A DNA stretch of 64,000 nucleotides from Klebsormidium nitens (taxonomy: Eukaryota; Streptophyta; Klebsormidiophyceae; Klebsormidiales; Klebsormidiaceae): contig DF236989.1 in NCBI GenBank assembly GCA_000708835.1, forward strand, positions 210,578-274,577. The letters run 5' to 3'. The translations under genes were made by a program, and so were the position numbers. This document shows positions 9,655 to 21,055 of the stretch, piece after piece; position 1 is the first letter of the stretch, and the number at the start of each line of letters is the position of its first letter. Under the pieces are notes generated by a model. It searched no databases, was not told where the DNA came from, and worked only from the letters and a program-made list of their open reading frames with translations.

Positions 9655-12551
9655 TTAAGCAGGCAGCTTGCCTGATTCTGCTGTTGCCATTGCTCCGTTT
9701 GGTTTCTTTGCATGAGCCTCCCGTTTGCCAGTCGCCCCGTACGGCGCGGCCGGATTGTCCGCAGCGTCCGAAACCTCAATGGCGTCCTCAGAAGCTTCTC
9801 CGTCCGCATAGTCGAATTCTCTCGTGACCTCAGCACCCTCACCGCTGTCTGAAGCGTCCCCAAGACTCCTCTCACCGTCCACGCTCTTCTCGTCCGTTCC
9901 GTCGGAGCTGCCGTCCGTTCCGTCAGACTCGGAGCTGCCCTCCGTACTGTCCGAGTCAGCGTCCGTAAAGTTCAAAATGCCGTCCGAACCGTCCGACTCC
10001 GCGGCCGCACCGTCCGAGCTCCCGTCCGCACCGTTCGCCACAGGGTCCGATGCAGCGTCCGCAACGTCCGAAGGGTCAGCCGCGACCATTTCCGCTGTTC
10101 CGCCTGCTCTTCTCACCAGCAGAACATACCTGATGACAGGGACCGCCGAATCGGACATTAAGGTACCGTCCGATCCTGGCAGCGCCGTCCGAACGCCGGC
10201 CTTCACACCCTGCTGCGGCCCTGCGGTCGACAGGGTGTGAACAGGATTCCTCGGGGAGGGGCCAAGCGACGGACGGCTTGGCCGCGACGCCTGCGCGGCC
10301 CTATTCACATCGCCCGCAGTTACGCCTCTGGGCGCAAGTACACTCTCCGGGCGGAGTGCTTGCTCCTGCCGTTCAGCCGGGAAGGTTCCGCGGGCCTCCG
10401 TTTCCGCTTCCGCGCCACCCACGGAGGGTTCCGCCTTGACTTGCGGAGACGGGCCGGGACTTCGGGAGATGGGGAACGGTTCGCTTCTTTCCTCCCCACC
10501 GGTGTTTCTTGACCCCGGAAGAGTATTCGTCCCCGTCTCAGTCGACTCGGTCCAGAATGACGGACAGCTGAGATGGGGCCGATCGTGCAGGGACTGCGCC
10601 CGGGCCGTCTCGACTGGCAACTCCGCTCCGACCCTCTTCCGCTCGTCGCGGTCCAACAGGGCCCCGGAAATGGAACTTGGGGGCAACGAGAGCGGCGCGC
10701 TTTGCTCCTGCTCTCCCGCGGTGGGCGACGGAATCCTTCCCATTCCCGTAGAAGCCCTCCGGCGGTGCGGACCGGCGCGAGGGGAGTTGTCTTCCAATTG
10801 TTGCGGCTGCAGGAGCTCTGGAGGCGCGGTCTGCGCGCGGTTCGGCTTGGCGGAGGAATGCGCCCCCACTTTGTCGGGGCCCGACAGCGGGCCCCGTTTC
10901 AGAGAGAGGAGCTCCACCCCCCGCAACAAGAGCCTGGGGTTTCGGAAGCCTGCCGGGACCAGGATTCCCCGTTTCGGGGGGGTCGTTTCCGAATGCGGCC
11001 CCCGCTCAACCAGGGACATGGCTGGGGAGAAGCTCGGCGCTGCTCGGCGGCCGGGCTGCCGACTGCGGAGTTCGACGGGAGCTGCTAGCCCGTGCCGCGC
11101 GTTTCGGGCGTTGCTTCGCTCGAGAGTCGGGGACGGCGTTGTCGCCTCGGGGCCAGGTGCCGCGGAATCCGGGGCGGAACCCCTGCTCCCGGGCGGAACC
11201 GGACCGGCTTCCCTGGCCCGGACCAGGATCGCCAATCTCTGCTCGAGGGAAATGGGATGAAATTCCGATTGCTCCGCGGGCGGCGGCATAAATGCCGCCG
11301 CGGCATTTAGGAGCTCGTTGCCCTCGTCGCGTTGCGGATGAAAGTTTCCGTGTGCGGGAAGGGTCTGCTCATCGACATAGGTGGCAAAGTCCAATGCTCC
11401 GGACGCCAACAGTTGCGGCACCAGCCACCTGAACTCTCTCTCTTGCAAAAGCTGGCGCTCCTCCCCCCGGACCGGATCCCCAAACTGGACTTCGCAAACG
11501 CCATCCAACGAATTGAGGATTTCGTCTAGCGTAGGCAGTTGCCCCTGGTCCCAAATAGGCAGGACAGAAAGGCTGTCCAACCCCGGATCGTCATCTTCCG
11601 CTTGTAGCTGCGCCTCAGAAGGACCCTGCCTTCCGTTACCCCCCTCCACATCCATGGGAACCATTTGGCCCCTGGGCGCATCCAAATAGGACGCTTTTTC
11701 TGCTCCCGGGGGGCCGAAAGGCCCCGTCGCGTGCCCCCCGGGACCGCCGACTACCGGTTCGTCATATTCGCGTGAGCTGACTTCCGTTCCGGGGGACTTC
11801 TTGCCCGCGCTGACTGTCTCAGTCAAGCCCGAGCCCTGCGCCGGGGGCTCTCCGCTCGCTTGGGGGAGTGTCCAGGTCTCTCTCTGCCCACTGCGCCCTA
11901 CGTCGGTAGGGAGAAGTAACAGTCCCATGGGGGGCTCCTTCCGTGCACGCTTCTTGCGTGCCTTCTTACTAGCCGCCGCGAGCAACTCAACCCTGTCTCC
12001 GCTGCCTTGCTCCGCTTTGAGGTCATCGTTTCCGCGCAGGGCATCCAGCTCGGCGGCAGCGCCTGAGCCCGGTCCCCCCCCCCCATCTGTACCCCTGTTC
12101 CCGCCCCCCCGCTGCGCAGCCTCCGCCTCCAACGCGTCGAAGTAGCACTTGAGGCCGGCCCAGTTTCCGACGCTGTCCCCCAGAGGGCGGTAGCTCTTCT
12201 CGAGAAGCATGGCGCGGAGCTTGCGAACGTCCGCAAGGTCCCACGTCCGGACGTGGTCGAAGATGGCGTCCATGACGGGGAACAGCTCCTCCAGCCGCAT
12301 GTTTTGGACGCGCTCGGCGTACACCTTGGCGAAGTTGGGGAAGCGGGGGAACCAGGGCGGCACCTGCGGGAGAGGCGGACCGCAGACGATCAAAGTGGCT
12401 GGGAAAGAGGACACTCGTCTATTTCTTGAGACGTCAAAAAATGGAGGCTTCAGATTTGTTGTTCCCAAGCGGTTCTGCAAAGTTGACCTCCAAACCCAAT
12501 CCGGTACCCTGTCCTCACGCTGTTGAACCCCTTGAGGCTAGAGATTGCAGA
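9655..12551 (-). CDS. Large low-complexity protein encoded mostly by one 2.7-kb exon; function unknown
   Basis: The main exon (9655-12363) is open for 903 codons and begins after a clear acceptor (CTCTCCCGCAG). A 33-base exon at 12519-12551 splices into it in phase and adds SAISSLKGFNS. A further tiny exon at 12701-12730 is possible, and the true start was not found. The first ~85 residues look ordered and helical (VPPWFPRFPNFAKVYAERV, then LEELFPVMDAIFDHVRTWDL). The rest is low-complexity: Gly/Ala/Pro/Ser-rich with a basic KKARKKRARK patch that could be a nuclear signal, and a C-terminal Ser/Asp/Gly-rich zone of repeated SDGTDGSS-like units. I recognise no domain; only the N-terminal block looks searchable. 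Long antisense open frames across this exon reflect its composition. Confidence 0.6.
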
Positions 12552-12730
12552 CTGGGATTGTTATGTGAAGATCGGACGGCTGCGACGTAATTTCGGCCAT
12601 CTTGAGCTTCTGCGGTGCGCCTGCGGAAACACCCGTCAAATGATTAGCAGGCTGAGTCAGTCAGGTCGAAAGCAAGTGTTTCACGCCGGCCTGTGCTTAC
12701 CTGCTTTTGAGGCGGAAACCTATCCAGACT

Positions 12731-13225
12731 CTACAGGCTGACGCCGAGTGCTCTTTGCCACTATTCTGCAGGAATGTTCAGGTGCCAATGCTAGGTAGGT
12801 GAAAGCCTTCCCTACAGGACCCCAGGAAAGGGGCAAGCTGGTGACAGAAATCGATATTTGCAAGAAGCATCATCTGCAAGCTGTTTTGCATAGTGCTTCA
12901 TCTGAAGAAGCAGATGAACAAGTAACCATCGCCTAACAGATTGGCACCTCAAGGTTCAGAAAGAGACTGGAAACGAGGAGTAGCACCTGAGATCATTTAG
13001 AGGTCTGGGGAGCCTTTACAGATCTTAAAGGGTTTTGAGTACAGACGGAAACAAGAGTCCCCCGTAACCAGAAGCTCCACGCTACTGTTTCGTCATTGCA
13101 AGTGACCACGCTTGCTCTAGCAAAACGGCAACCAGAATTAGAGGCATCACCGGCGTGAAGCTAGTCACTCAAAGAGCGCCGGAACCTTCGGGCATACTCT
13201 TTCGGAATGGACTTCGACCCCGACT
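12731..13225. other. Intergenic or upstream sequence, nothing recognised
   Basis: This stretch probably holds the missing 5' part or promoter of the minus-strand gene ending at 9655. No additional exon can be supported. Confidence 0.3.
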
Positions 13226-14190
13226 TCAAAGCAATAACTTGACACTCTGGAAAAATTTCTCAAGTATGAAGTACAGGCATTCTGGCTGCGAGATTGCTCG
13301 TCCCATTAGAGGACACGAAGAGGAGCTGCTCACTGTGCTGGGGTCGTCTTTGGCCTTTGTCCTGGGGAAGTTGTGATCGTTGATATCGTTCAGCCCCTTG
13401 ATAAGAGCCGCTACAATCGGATGCAGCTCAACATGCTTGGTGTTTACCAGGTCCTTGAGACACTCTGCTTTCCGGAGGCCTCCAGGTGAGTCGTTGACCA
13501 CTTCGAAGCACCTGCACAGGGACGGTAAGAAGCACATTTTTTATTCCATACAGCAGAATGCTGCAGACGCTGAATAGGCCCCACTCTTCAAAAAGAGATG
13601 ACTTGGACATCAACAATCTTTTGTTGCACCTCAATGTAGTCATAATGTGCAGAGCTTTCAAAAGAGCTTCTGAGTCGGAGTTGCAGCCCTGAGCAGGAGA
13701 AGACCATCAAGTGCTAGACAAGGACAGTGGTTAAGCTGTTAATGTACACGGCTGATGTGAGTGCAGATCATGTCAATTGAAGCTGCAGCCTTAAACGACA
13801 AGTTCAATTCCTGCGCAATCCCATGAACCATGGCAAGACCATTGTCAATCCACAATCACCAACTTCAGTGTAAGATCAGCTGGCAAGCATCTCAGAGTGC
13901 TTGTGAATCTTTACAAGCTTTTTCAACTTAACAAAAGCTCAGACCGGGTGGGGCTCTCTTTCTAAAGATGCTCAAAATGTGTATGCAGATTGCCGTCATA
14001 CTCACACTCCTGCTGCTGCCTTCACGACTTCCTTCAACGTCCAATGGAAGTCCTTGAGCGAGGGCGAGCATGCGCCATTCGTTCCCCCTTCCTCGTCCAC
14101 AAGCATCCAGACATGTGCCTTGGCCCCTGTCAACTCAGCCAGAGTCTGGAGATCTCTGGACACTCTCGCTTTCAGCTCCTCAACATCCAT
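13226..14190 (-). CDS. Tentative two-exon gene of unknown function
   Basis: Two minus-strand exons chain in phase. Exon 14006-14190 starts with ATG and ends at the donor GT|GTGAGT. Exon 13226-13511 follows a strong pyrimidine-rich acceptor (CCGTCCCTGTGCAG). The joined product is about 156 residues, starts MDVEELKARVSRDLQTLAEL, contains KAHVWMLVDEEGG and LHPIVAALIKGLNDIN, and has a Ser-rich stretch. I recognise no family. Other minus-strand pieces with coding-like character (near 13739-13810, 14280-14350 and 15100-15230) may be more exons or remnants of a larger decayed gene. Base composition is less GC-rich than in the confident genes, which argues for decay or recent origin. Confidence 0.35.
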
Positions 14191-15839
14191 CCTATTTGAT
14201 TGTGCTTTTATCTACACAAGGCTTTGCACATCTTAGTCTGCCCTTTGGGACCACCAGTGCCCCTTCTACAGCTGGTTCATCTGACTGAGCTCTTTCATTG
14301 GTCTGCGGAGTGTGCCTGCCAGCAGCACATGGAAGTGTTTGTCAGGTCCTGCAATGGAGAGGATGGAGCTCACCATCTTCTCAAGGCGCTAAGCTTACAC
14401 CAAGTACTGAAGCGCGGCAAGTGTTTATGCATAGAGGTGTCACTAAGACTTCTTGGAGTGCTGCAACTATCCTGTTATATCCAACTTCGAAGGTCATCCT
14501 GACGGCCACTCTTCGAGTTTTCAAGTATGTCAGAATTTTTTGAAGGTCCATGCTATAACGGGAGAAGTTACAATTTCAGGAATGCAGATACAATCTCAAT
14601 CTATCTTCAACAAGAATTGAGGATCAACACCATGTGCAATAGCCAATTGGAAGACCGACGGGGTCGGAGGTGAGATGTTGAAGGGGACAACACGAGCTTG
14701 ACATGACCTTGAGATGACCTTGGTATATTTATTGGAGAGAGAGAAAGCACATTATTTGGATACAGGCCTTACATGAGATTGGTCTTCTCACCTGATGAAT
14801 TTCTCAGCACATCAGAAAGGTAAGTAGGTTGGCATTTATAAGTGACATTCAGGTCCTTGAAACTGAAGCAGCAACCAAGTCTTTCACCCCTATCTCCAAC
14901 GTGTGTGCGAAATGGCCCTCTCTAATCAGTCACCTTCACTGACTCGTCTTAGAGCAGATGCTGCTTGTCCTGGAAGGATGCTTTACAGCTCAAGTCAGTG
15001 CATTGCTTATCCAGGCAGAAGTTCCTTTTGGCCCAGGATACGCCTCCCCAGAACCATGACAAAGTAGATGTCGCTGGAGACGTGTTTGGTCCAGGGGGCA
15101 GCTCTAGCAAGGTAGGGCTTCCACCACCTGATCGAAGGCAAGAGCGCCGTTGCCAATGCCGTCTAGCTCAAATGCAAGAAGGTTGCTCAACCGTGTCCGC
15201 ATCACTTGCTCTTATCATCTTGAGGATTGCAAGCTGTTCATGCGAGCTACTGAGAAACCAGGCAGAGAGAATTTGACCTTGCACAAGCAGTTTCTCCACC
15301 TTCCTCAGAAGAAATGCTGCGTGAGTACATTCGAGGTCCCATGATGGCAGCGTCCCGAAGATGCGTCAGGCTTGAATCATGGTCTGAAGCAAACCGCCTA
15401 AGCGATTGAATCCTGGCAAAGAGCTCTAGCTCGTTTAGCCTTAGGCACAAGTTGGTGTCAGAAAGAGAGCATTCCAATTTCCCGGTGTGATATAGGGAAT
15501 GTTCCCCGTAGCTAGAAAAGCAGGGAATGCTGCCAAATGGAAGCTGCTCAAAGAGCGCGGAGCTCCAGAGGAGTGGGCATTCCCTCACGGGGTACTTCCC
15601 GCTAGCTTCTGGCCAACCGCCGTCTTGACAAGTACCCAAGGCCTGAATTCTCGAGTCGAAGCCTTTCCTTTTAAGCCGACAAACCGGGTTCACTTTTTAT
15701 AGTGCATTGCGTATGTGATAGAAGCTGGAACCCCGCAGCAAGCGGCAAGCCGCCACGAGTTCCGTTTGTACGGCCCAGAATCCAGATCAAGATCCGTGAT
15801 GATTGCAAACATCATTGAAGACTCCCGACCGTCCCGGCC

Positions 15840-15870
15840 GACCGTCGATTATACACCGGACTCGACGGTC
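15840..15870. repeat. Perfect 9-bp inverted repeat in a CpG-rich island
   Basis: GACCGTCGA (15840-15848) and its exact reverse complement TCGACGGTC (15862-15870) flank a 13-base spacer containing TTATACACC. Further CCGTC/GGTCGG elements sit on both sides. In a non-coding, promoter-like island this could be a dimeric transcription-factor site, but nothing in the sequence shows which gene it would serve. Confidence 0.55.
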
Positions 15871-17377
15871 ATTGGACCACGGTCGGCGTCGCTGCGGCCG
15901 CGCGGGGCCGCGCACGCGCGGGCCCCCGCCGCGCGACCGTACGCCCATGTGGGCCGCGCCAATTATTTATGAGCTTCCAATCGATCATTCACAGAGGCTA
16001 CACTCAGCAGTCCTCCTACAGTCAATCTGTTTTGATCTCGACAGTGCGCCGAAATGACGTCGAATCATCCTTGAAGGCTCGGACTCAGCTATCCGAAGCT
16101 TGTTCTTGGGCTGCCTTTGGGCTGCCCTTGATTGTGAATTGAATAATTTTCGACAATAGTACGTTCCTTCGACACAGAAGTCGTGTGTACGTTTCAACAC
16201 ACGCAGCACTGCAGGCCGCGGATGGCTTTTGGAGCCTGAAATGGAGGCGCCGCCAGAGGAACTGGAGCATCTTGCTCCGATAAGACGCGATGATGGACAA
16301 AGCTCATTTGCCTGAGCCTCTGCAGTGGCCGATGGTTGGTGCAGGGACTTGTGCTGAAAGGGAACAATTCTTTGTGATTCGAAGCCGTGGCATGTGTACT
16401 AAAGGACCTGGTTCTCGGTTTCTACGAGACTTTGCACTCCCATGCTTCGATTTGCCTCCAAATCGATTCCAACTTGGGGGCGGCACGCCCTATGTATCGG
16501 AAGAAAGGGCTGCATCACGGGCCAATCAAAGCAGGTGTGACGTGCTTGAAGCAGCCTCCACACGTCGCATAGCATGGTACTTTTGACAAACAGTCCGCAA
16601 AGCACTGAGCAGCCCTTCGACCAGGTCCTTACCGTAAATTTTCACTTCGTCTACACTAACAGTTACAACTGGTTCTCCACTTCATCTATGCTAACGCTTA
16701 CGTATAATCAAAGCATGTAGGAGTAACCACCGCGTTGATCCAAAGAATGACACAATGAAAGATGACCAAAAGAGCTGTTGAGCAACCCATGATCAATCGG
16801 GCCCCTGTTTATTACATGATCGTCAGGCCGGTGAGTCCACCATATGAGATTCCTTACGAATCTGTGCCGCCGTGCTTATCTATTCCAAGTCTTCGTCAGC
16901 GTATCGTCATTCCTGGAGGGCCTGCTGGCCTTTCGGACGTCACGTGCCTGCGTCGAGCTTTCGGCGCAGACGTTTGTATCTCGCTTCCGAAGCAGGAACT
17001 CGAGTCGATCTAGTTCCTATCCACCTCTGCGCTTCTCGATCTAGTCCTAGTCCCGTGTATGACAATGTGTCAAGCCAGCTCCTACTCTGCGCGCGCATTG
17101 TTCCTAAACATCTGTCTCCTACTGATCAGTGATTTGGAGTACAGGCGACGCTAGTGGGCGGCGATGGGCTTCGAATCCGTTGCCCCGAACCCAGGAAAGA
17201 CTTTCGCCATGTCGTTGAAGTGGCTCTCGAGCAAGAGCTGCAAGTCTCGTCGCACTGCAAGCCAAGGAGAAATTGCGGTTTCTTACATTGACTTCGGAAA
17301 GCTTTTGGAAGCACGTTTGGACCACGGTCGAAAGAACGAATCAATTAAAGACAGAGCCGATATGTCTTTGAGCTCTG

Positions 17378-17453
17378 TTTGACGAGAAGCCAAGTAGAGG
17401 GGGTGATAAGTTAAATTTGACGAGAAGCCAGGTAGAGGGGCTGATAAGTTAAG
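17378..17453. repeat. 38-bp tandem duplication
   Basis: Two adjacent 38-base units starting TTTGACGAGAAGCCA differ at only three positions, which indicates a recent tandem duplication. They lie just past the 3' end of the minus-strand gene whose stop is at 17667. Confidence 0.85.
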
Positions 17454-17666
17454 AAGATCAACCTAGACGACGGCGTTACTTCCTTCCTCGGGAACAGATT
17501 ACCACTGAGTATTCTAGATCTGTTGTGTTGATTTTTGGGTTTGAAGCAGTCCGCGCCGGTTCCTTCTGACGCACGTTCACAGTTGCTCGACGTCTTACAC
17601 GAGGCGACGATCTCTTTTTTCAGCTCATATCGGTCGTAACGATCTGCTGAGAAGCAAGCTAGAGCG

Positions 17667-20600
17667 TTACGCGCTCGGTTCCTCACCGGCTTGCGAGTAG
17701 GCGGCCCCGTCTAGCAACAGCTCCCGGAGGAAGTACGCGAGCGCGGCGGACAAGAGCGACCGCTGCAACCGGTTCATTTTCGCGAGAGCTTCGTGGTCCA
17801 CCTGCGGAAAAGAAATGGCTAGCCTTAGACAAGCAGGTCTGGAGGCTTCTTTCTGGACGTCAATGAGTCCCAATGTCTTAACCACACGGATTACAAGGGT
17901 TCCGAAGGTTGTCGAAATATTAGGCTCTGAACCGGTCTCCTCGGACTTGAAGCACTTCGAATGCAAGAGCTAGGGGTGCGGCCCGAGAAAGGAGTTGATC
18001 TCGTCGAGTCCGAATCTTGTGAGCGGCGACTGTTGGGACCGTCTCAGGGCTCTACCGCAAATTCTTGAACTCCACACGAGTTCGCCTACAAAGGGTGGGT
18101 CTATCCGTGTCCTTTGTCCATGCTTACCAGTCCTTTGATGACTTTGCGCTTTCCAAGGTCCGCCAATACATATATATCTCTTCCCTTCAGATTTCAACAT
18201 CCAGAATCAGGTGTGAACAGGCCTCACCTCGAAGGGGTTGCTCTGGTCATGTCCGATGTTCATGAGCACCAACTCCTCGACGATGTCCCAGACGCGCAGG
18301 CGGCGGGACTCCCATTCCCGCGTCGACTGCAGGTCCAGCGGCAAGTCCATGTCCAGCGTGGCGTCCGCTATCCGCGGGTTCTGCGACCGGAGCTGCAACG
18401 GAGCGGGTTTCGACGTTTCAGGGAACTGACGTTTCAGATTCTTGGGGCTTTCTGAAGTTCGACGTTCCAGAGCTTCAGCGAATTTCATTGTTACAGAATG
18501 TCAAGCAGGTTCATGTCCAGCGTGGCGTCCGCTATCCGGGGGTTCTGCGACCGGAGCTGCAGCGGAACGTTGGCCGTCGGTCTCAGGCTTTGAAGGGACT
18601 TCACAATCAGATCACGGAGGCACAAGGCTGTGCGCCCACTACTTATCAACGTGGTGAACTTCAGAATTTCAGAACAGATTTCAGAACAGATGCTTTCTAG
18701 AGAATGTTCTCATTCTGTTGACGAATGAGTTCGTAACAGATGCTTTTCAAAGATAAGTTCTCGTTCTGATCATAGACGACCTGTCGCACGTACTCAAAGC
18801 AGGCGCGTAGGGCCGGGGCATCAAAGAGACATGGCACTCACCCAAACGTACGGCCAGTTATACCGAGCATACGCCCCCACAAGAAACACGGTCTCCTCCG
18901 GTGCTACCTGCAACATCGGTATTGCTATTAGAATCACAATGCAATCGAGACGGTTTTAGCACGGGATGTCCGCTTTGAAAAGCTCTCTGGCGCGAATGAA
19001 GCGAGCTTCTGATAGAGTCTCCTTGCGGAAGTCAACTGATGGAAGTGCGTGGAGCTTTTCCTTGAACGATCATTTGGCAAAAACACGGAACTCGAGGCAA
19101 GCTCGTCACGTGCTGCGAGACTTGCCTAAGCTGCTCTCCAAAGAAGTGCTGACGTCACTCTGTAGAAACTGCCGCCCCACTTCCTCCTCAAAGACCGCTG
19201 TGCTTTTGCTGACGTCACACCTCAGAAGCGCCATTAGAAATTGAAAGTCTGACTCCGACGGGAGTACTTACATGCATGCCCGCTCAAAATCTCCTTCTAA
19301 AACTTAGCTTCACCAAAGCTTCGCGCGTGCTCTGATGCTTACCGGTTTGACAGCTTCTGCAATTGCGGGGCTCGCGGGCGGGAACGACTTCCCCGTTCGT
19401 AGGCTGCTGACCCGTTGCAACCGCTTGCTGCATCCAAAAAAGAATTCGTATTGTTCAAAGGTTCTCGGGGTCTCGCAGGTGGTCTCTCTCTGGCAAGATC
19501 TTAAATACAGGGTGTGGAGTATGATTTCAAGAGACCTCTCCAGAAAACTCCCCTCGTTGCTGTGTTGATTGTTAGGACTCACAAATCTTCAGGTCGAGCT
19601 CAAGCTTTGAAAGCAGCGTTCCGACTCGTTTCACGTTGGTCGAGGCAGCTCAAGGGTTGCACCTATCAGTATCTGAGTCGTTGCGACTGTTTTCCTTCGT
19701 TCTGTGCAACCATACAGTCCCCCGTGTAGGTCTCAAACTTTGGCGTAGCTCTCCCAAAGCTGGACGCAACGCTCCGCGATCGCCTACCTTGATTGCCGCA
19801 GAATAGAGAGACAATGACTTTCCTATGATTCATGATGTCAAGCCCGAGTGTATGACAAGCATCCACCACAGAATCTTGCTTTGCAATTGCTCATATGCCA
19901 CGGCTTATGCCCTTCGGAAACTTGTGGCTAGGATGACTCACCTGGGCGACACCACGGCGTTTTCACAGTGCGCTACGGGCTCGCAGTCCGCATTTGGGGG
20001 CGTTCTGACCGTGATCAGCAGCTCCTCTCTACCGCGCAGGTAGACAGAGAAGTGCTTAAAGCCCTGGAAACCACACAGTGCCTGATGTAAGCTATAATGC
20101 TACTTGCAAGATTCTGGAGAGGTATGCTAGAGATCCGCAACAGGCCCAGGATGATTCTGGTCCACTCTTTATCCTTTTAAACTTGCTGCAACAATTTAGG
20201 TCCTTTTTCTGTGCGTCTCCGGGACTATTCACAAGGAAGAAACGTGGGAACAAAGTTCCAGTCGATTGAGCAGTCTCGGTTTCAAACTTTGTCAATTGAA
20301 ACATCTCGGCAAGAAGTCCCACCCCTGTTCCTTCTGGCTGCAATCGTAGTATGCAAAAACGTTTAGATTGTCCCTCCAAAGCTGCTCGTATTTCAATTGC
20401 TGGCATTGCATGGCCGATTTCTTGCTTAGCCACCAGGATATTACTTATGCCTCAAGCTTCTGCTGTCTTCTATGCGCCTTGAACCGCACCAAATCGCTTA
20501 TGTTCAAACACTGCGTTCATGTGTACTAACATGAGGCAAAAGCAGTCCCCTTGCTATGTGGTCCTTCTCTTCTCAAGTGCCTTGGCTTCATTTTACCGGT

Positions 20601-21055
20601 GCTCTCTGTAGACATGAGTCTTTCTTGATCTAAACCCCTTGAGAAGAGGCCAGGCCTCTTCTTCACGGTCTACAGCCTGGAATTCCCTTTTGTCATCCAC
20701 TCACCTCCCGAGAGTCTCACACATCCTGGGGGCTTTGATTGATTCCAACCCTCAAAACTGGTGCACTATTGTGGCTCTTTGCATGAGACAAAGAGAAACC
20801 ATCCTGTGCCGTCAGTATTGCTTACCTTGAGGCACCCAAAGCGCAGCAAGTCTTTGTACAAGTCCTCCATAGCGACTGGTCCGACACAGGATCCCGCCCA
20901 CGCGCCTTTCTAAACAGGCCCCGAATCCTCAGTCCGGAAACCCTCAAGTAGGATTACCTTCGCATAACTGCCATTCAGACGCAATGCTGAGGCTCTTGAT
21001 TGCCTCTGCGCCTCACGCTGAGAGACTTTCTTGCTTTCACGGGGCTCTTGATTCT
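17667..21055 (-). CDS. Seven-exon unrecognised gene, 5' end missing
   Basis: Seven minus-strand exons chain without a phase conflict: 20958-21055, 20826-20909, 19942-20063, 19343-19427, 18842-18907, 18228-18392 and 17667-17801. Together they give about 251 residues. Stretches look well-ordered and conserved, for example MEDLYKDLLRFGCLK, GFKHFSVYLRGREELL, VFLVGAYARYNWPYVW and REWESRRLRVWDIVEELVLM. The C-terminus is a helix-rich LSAALAYFLRELLLDGA segment. I do not recognise the family and do not assign a function. The first exon should end in phase 1 upstream of 21055; an ATG-led segment ending at 22183 (MDLQLRALVARLNRIQ) is a candidate but its donor phase does not fit. A decayed copy of the start of exon 18228-18392 lies in the preceding intron at 18505-18571. 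Confidence 0.62.
18505..18571 (-). repeat. Decayed duplicate of an exon 5' edge inside an intron
   Basis: About 67 bases match 18341-18407 at roughly 90% identity, including the acceptor (GCTGCAG|CTCC against GTTGCAG|CTCC) and about 50 bases of the following exon. The copy sits in the intron just upstream of the intact exon on the minus strand. It keeps an AG acceptor, so it could act as a cryptic splice site. Confidence 0.85.

Larger units (their letters stand above)
14191..17666. other. Gene-poor region with a CpG-rich island and short repeats
   Basis: No complete gene is supported. Short minus-strand coding-like fragments occur between 14.2 and 15.3 kb. A very GC-rich island lies at about 15820-15960, containing an inverted repeat annotated separately. 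Between 16640 and 16702 a ~24-base segment is repeated imperfectly (CACTTCGTCTACACTAAC versus CACTTCATCTATGCTAAC). A 38-base tandem duplication lies at 17378-17453. Confidence 0.4.

Noticed and set aside
9824-12526. Many plus-strand open frames up to 274 codons opposite the 2.7-kb minus-strand exon
   Set aside because: High GC makes stops rare on the opposite strand. These frames have no splice sites or motifs, while the minus frame is continuous for 903 codons with a proper acceptor.
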